A stretch of 64,000 nt of DNA. Source: Candidatus Lustribacter telmatis (lineage in GTDB: Bacteria; Vulcanimicrobiota; Vulcanimicrobiia; Vulcanimicrobiales; Vulcanimicrobiaceae). The stretch is from contig PLRU01000059.1 in assembly GCA_003164045.1 (NCBI GenBank), positions 6,669 through 70,668 of the forward strand, in the 5' to 3' direction. Both the position numbers and the translations under genes were made by a program. Shown piece by piece: positions 63,383 through 64,000 of the stretch; positions within the stretch are counted from its first letter, which is position 1, and each line of letters starts with the position of its first letter. Under the pieces are notes generated by a model. It had not been told where the DNA came from. It saw only the letters and a list, made by a program, of their open reading frames with translations, and did no database searches.

Positions 63383-64000
63383 TTGTCCTCTCGCGTAGCG
63401 CTTGTTACCGGCGCGGCGTCGGGTCTCGGCGCGGGCATCGCGCGTGCGCTTGCAGCGGCCGGGTACCGCATGGCGTTCACGTGCCGGCCCGCCGGCACGC
63501 TGCCGCACGCCACGCGCGCTGCGCTCGCCGAGCACGATCCGGATGCGCTCGCGATTGCAAACGATCTTAGCAGTTTTGCTGCCGCCGCGGAACTTGTTGC
63601 CGCGGTGGAGTTGCAGCGCGGTCCGCTCGATATCGTCGTGCATGCCGTCGGCCCCATCGTCGTGCGCTCGTTTGCCGCGTCGTCGGAGGCCGACTATCGC
63701 GCGATGATCGACGGTAACCTCGGTTCGGCCGTCGCTTTGGCGGCCGCCGTTTTGCCGGGCATGCGGGCCCGCGGCTTCGGCCGCCTGGTGTTCTTCGGCA
63801 TGAACGGCACGCACGTGACGCAGCCCGGGCGGCTGATGTCGCTCTATGGCGCAGCGAAAGCCGGCGTGGTGGCGTTTGCGCGCACGCTCGCACTCGAAGA
63901 AGCGCGGTACGGCATCACGGTCAACGTGATCGAGCCGGGCGACATTCGCGATAAGACGGCGACGCGCGACGAAGCGCGGCTCATCAAAGCGGACAATCCT
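63383..64000 (+). CDS. SDR family oxidoreductase (truncated by window end)
   Basis: Translated by eye: LSSRVALVTGAASGLGAGIARALAAAGYRMAF ... SLYGAAKAGVVAFARTLALEEARYGITVNVIEPGDIRDKT; TTG 63383 or GTG 63341. Confidence 0.8.
   Translation, partial: MSSRVALVTGAASGLGAGIARALAAAGYRMAFTCRPAGTLPHATRAALAEHDPDALAIANDLSSFAAAAELVAAVELQRGPLDIVVHAVGPIVVRSFAASSEADYRAMIDGNLGSAVALAAAVLPGMRARGFGRLVFFGMNGTHVTQPGRLMSLYGAAKAGVVAFARTLALEEARYGITVNVIEPGDIRDKTATRDEARLIKADNP

Noticed and set aside
1-64000. CRISPR arrays, rRNA genes, prophage or complete IS elements
   Set aside because: No direct-repeat/spacer arrays, rRNA signatures, integrase or transposase motifs were recognised by eye

Overview
High-GC bacterial chromosomal segment with Gram-negative-type envelope genes (TonB-dependent receptor, RND pump, lipoproteins). 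The lineage is uncertain; the gene mix would fit an uncultured phylum such as Eremiobacterota/WPS-2, but this is only a guess. Housekeeping anchors are dnaG-rpoD (34.6-37.7 kb), a tRNA-Leu(GAG) at 58.06 kb, and a Fur-family regulator next to a 2-Cys peroxiredoxin. No rRNA, CRISPR array or intact transposase was seen. Most of the window is accessory catabolism and transport. The best candidate for an undescribed system is the 8.9-19.1 kb block: an FCD-type GntR regulator, four intact isopenicillin-N-synthase-like Fe(II)/2-oxoglutarate oxygenases in two subfamilies, a TonB-dependent receptor, an NCS1 nucleobase permease and a CodA-like cytosine deaminase. In the deaminase, the residue aligning (by eye) with the E. 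coli CodA Asp314 discriminator is Cys, which points to a 5-substituted pyrimidine such as 5-methylcytosine. I propose a 5-methylpyrimidine uptake, deamination and methyl-oxidation locus. Other points of interest: a palindromic -10 element apparently shared by two divergent, near-leaderless genes; a duplicated C-terminal tail left as a gene remnant; a UbiD/flavoprotein/[2Fe-2S]/ABC operon; a response regulator-PP2C-HATPase fusion with a degenerate HisKA motif; a caspase-TPR secreted protein; and a 27-bp inverted repeat that supplies a stop codon. All calls come from reading the sequence; homology statements are from memory and were not checked by database search.
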